Assembly: GCA_027325475.1 (NCBI GenBank)
Contig: DAIEFO010000142.1
Location: 1 to 6,208 of the forward strand
Direction of reading: 5' to 3'
DNA length: 6,208 bases
From: Desulfobacteraceae bacterium
GTDB taxonomy: Bacteria; Desulfobacterota; Desulfobacteria; Desulfobacterales; Desulfatirhabdiaceae
Under the pieces are notes generated by a model. That model was not told where the DNA came from and ran no database searches. It saw only the letters and a list, made by a program, of their open reading frames with translations. Position 1 is the stretch's first letter, and each line of letters opens with the position of its first letter. The position numbers and the translations under genes were made by a program. This document shows, piece after piece, positions 6,023 to 6,208 of the stretch.

Positions 6023-6208
6023 TCAACCGGAAACATCGGCCTGCGGCTCCCTCACCTCAAACACCCGAAACCCCTGATTGCCGAAGCAGTAAATGACATG
6101 CAGAAAAGTCCGGCACTCCGGGTATTGCTGACGCACGCCTGCGGCGTATCCCCTGATCTGTTCCGTATCTTCTTCCCGCAGCGTAAACGCCTCGATCGTG
6201 GTTTTCAT
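6023..6208 (-). CDS. Hypothetical protein, C-terminal part or complete 61-residue protein
   Basis: An open frame of 61 codons ends in TGA at 6025-6023. The last three bases of the window happen to be an ATG, so the gene may start there or continue beyond the edge; no upstream sequence is available to look for a ribosome binding site. The visible protein begins MKTTIEAFTLREEDTEQIRG, probably has a charged helix (about residues 11-30) and then two beta strands (FLHVIYCFG and GFRVFEVRE). I do not recognise a family. It is followed by a 151-base gap before mtaD and is on the same strand. The coding character (charged, amphipathic pattern) looks real, but function is unknown. Confidence 0.5.
   Translation of the reverse strand: MKTTIEAFTLREEDTEQIRGYAAGVRQQYPECRTFLHVIYCFGNQGFRVFEVREPQADVSG

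Noticed and set aside
1..6208. tRNA, rRNA, CRISPR array, riboswitch or phage attachment site
   Set aside because: No cloverleaf, regularly spaced repeats, purine-riboswitch-like leader or integrase was seen; the only repeats are the MITE-like element and its fragment.

Overview
The window is 6,208 bases of bacterial DNA. Every credible gene lies on the minus strand, so transcription runs from high to low coordinates. GC content is moderate, short overlaps link several genes, and a palindromic interspersed repeat is present. Its ends (GACGACTTCGTAAAAAGTCC type) resemble, from memory, small repeats common in Desulfobacteraceae and relatives. Assignment to the Desulfobacterota is therefore an inference, not a proof.

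The layout in transcription order is as follows. At 6208-6023 there is a short unrecognised ORF cut by, or starting exactly at, the window edge. At 6022-5872 there is a 151-base gap with a TTGACA box embedded in a perfect 8-base inverted repeat. At 5871-4420 lies an amidohydrolase of the MTA/SAH deaminase type (mtaD). At 4420-2711 lies adenine deaminase (ade). At 2714-2241 there is a protein of unknown family, and at 2253-1411 a ten-helix EamA/DMT transporter. These four genes run TGATG, ATGA and 13-base overlap in succession, which is a tightly coupled operon. A 129-base gap with a fragment of the repeat follows. Then come an MFS transporter of the YnfM type (1281-124) and, 14 bases further, the first 36 or so codons of an ABC transporter ATPase (109 to the edge).

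The operon reads as purine-ring deamination and salvage. MtaD-type enzymes deaminate 5'-methylthioadenosine, S-adenosylhomocysteine or adenosine, and Ade converts adenine to hypoxanthine plus ammonia. The DMT transporter might move a purine or a related product, but that is only suggested by its position. The MFS and ABC genes may be a second unit; their substrates cannot be read from the sequence.

The most unusual feature is a 121-base palindromic, MITE-like element (4440-4560) inserted at the 3' end of mtaD. The reading frame runs straight through it, adding about 46 residues after the usual end of the enzyme (residue 437). It then stops in a TGATG junction on the ade start codon. No clearly new multi-gene system was found; the rest is ordinary metabolic and transport content.
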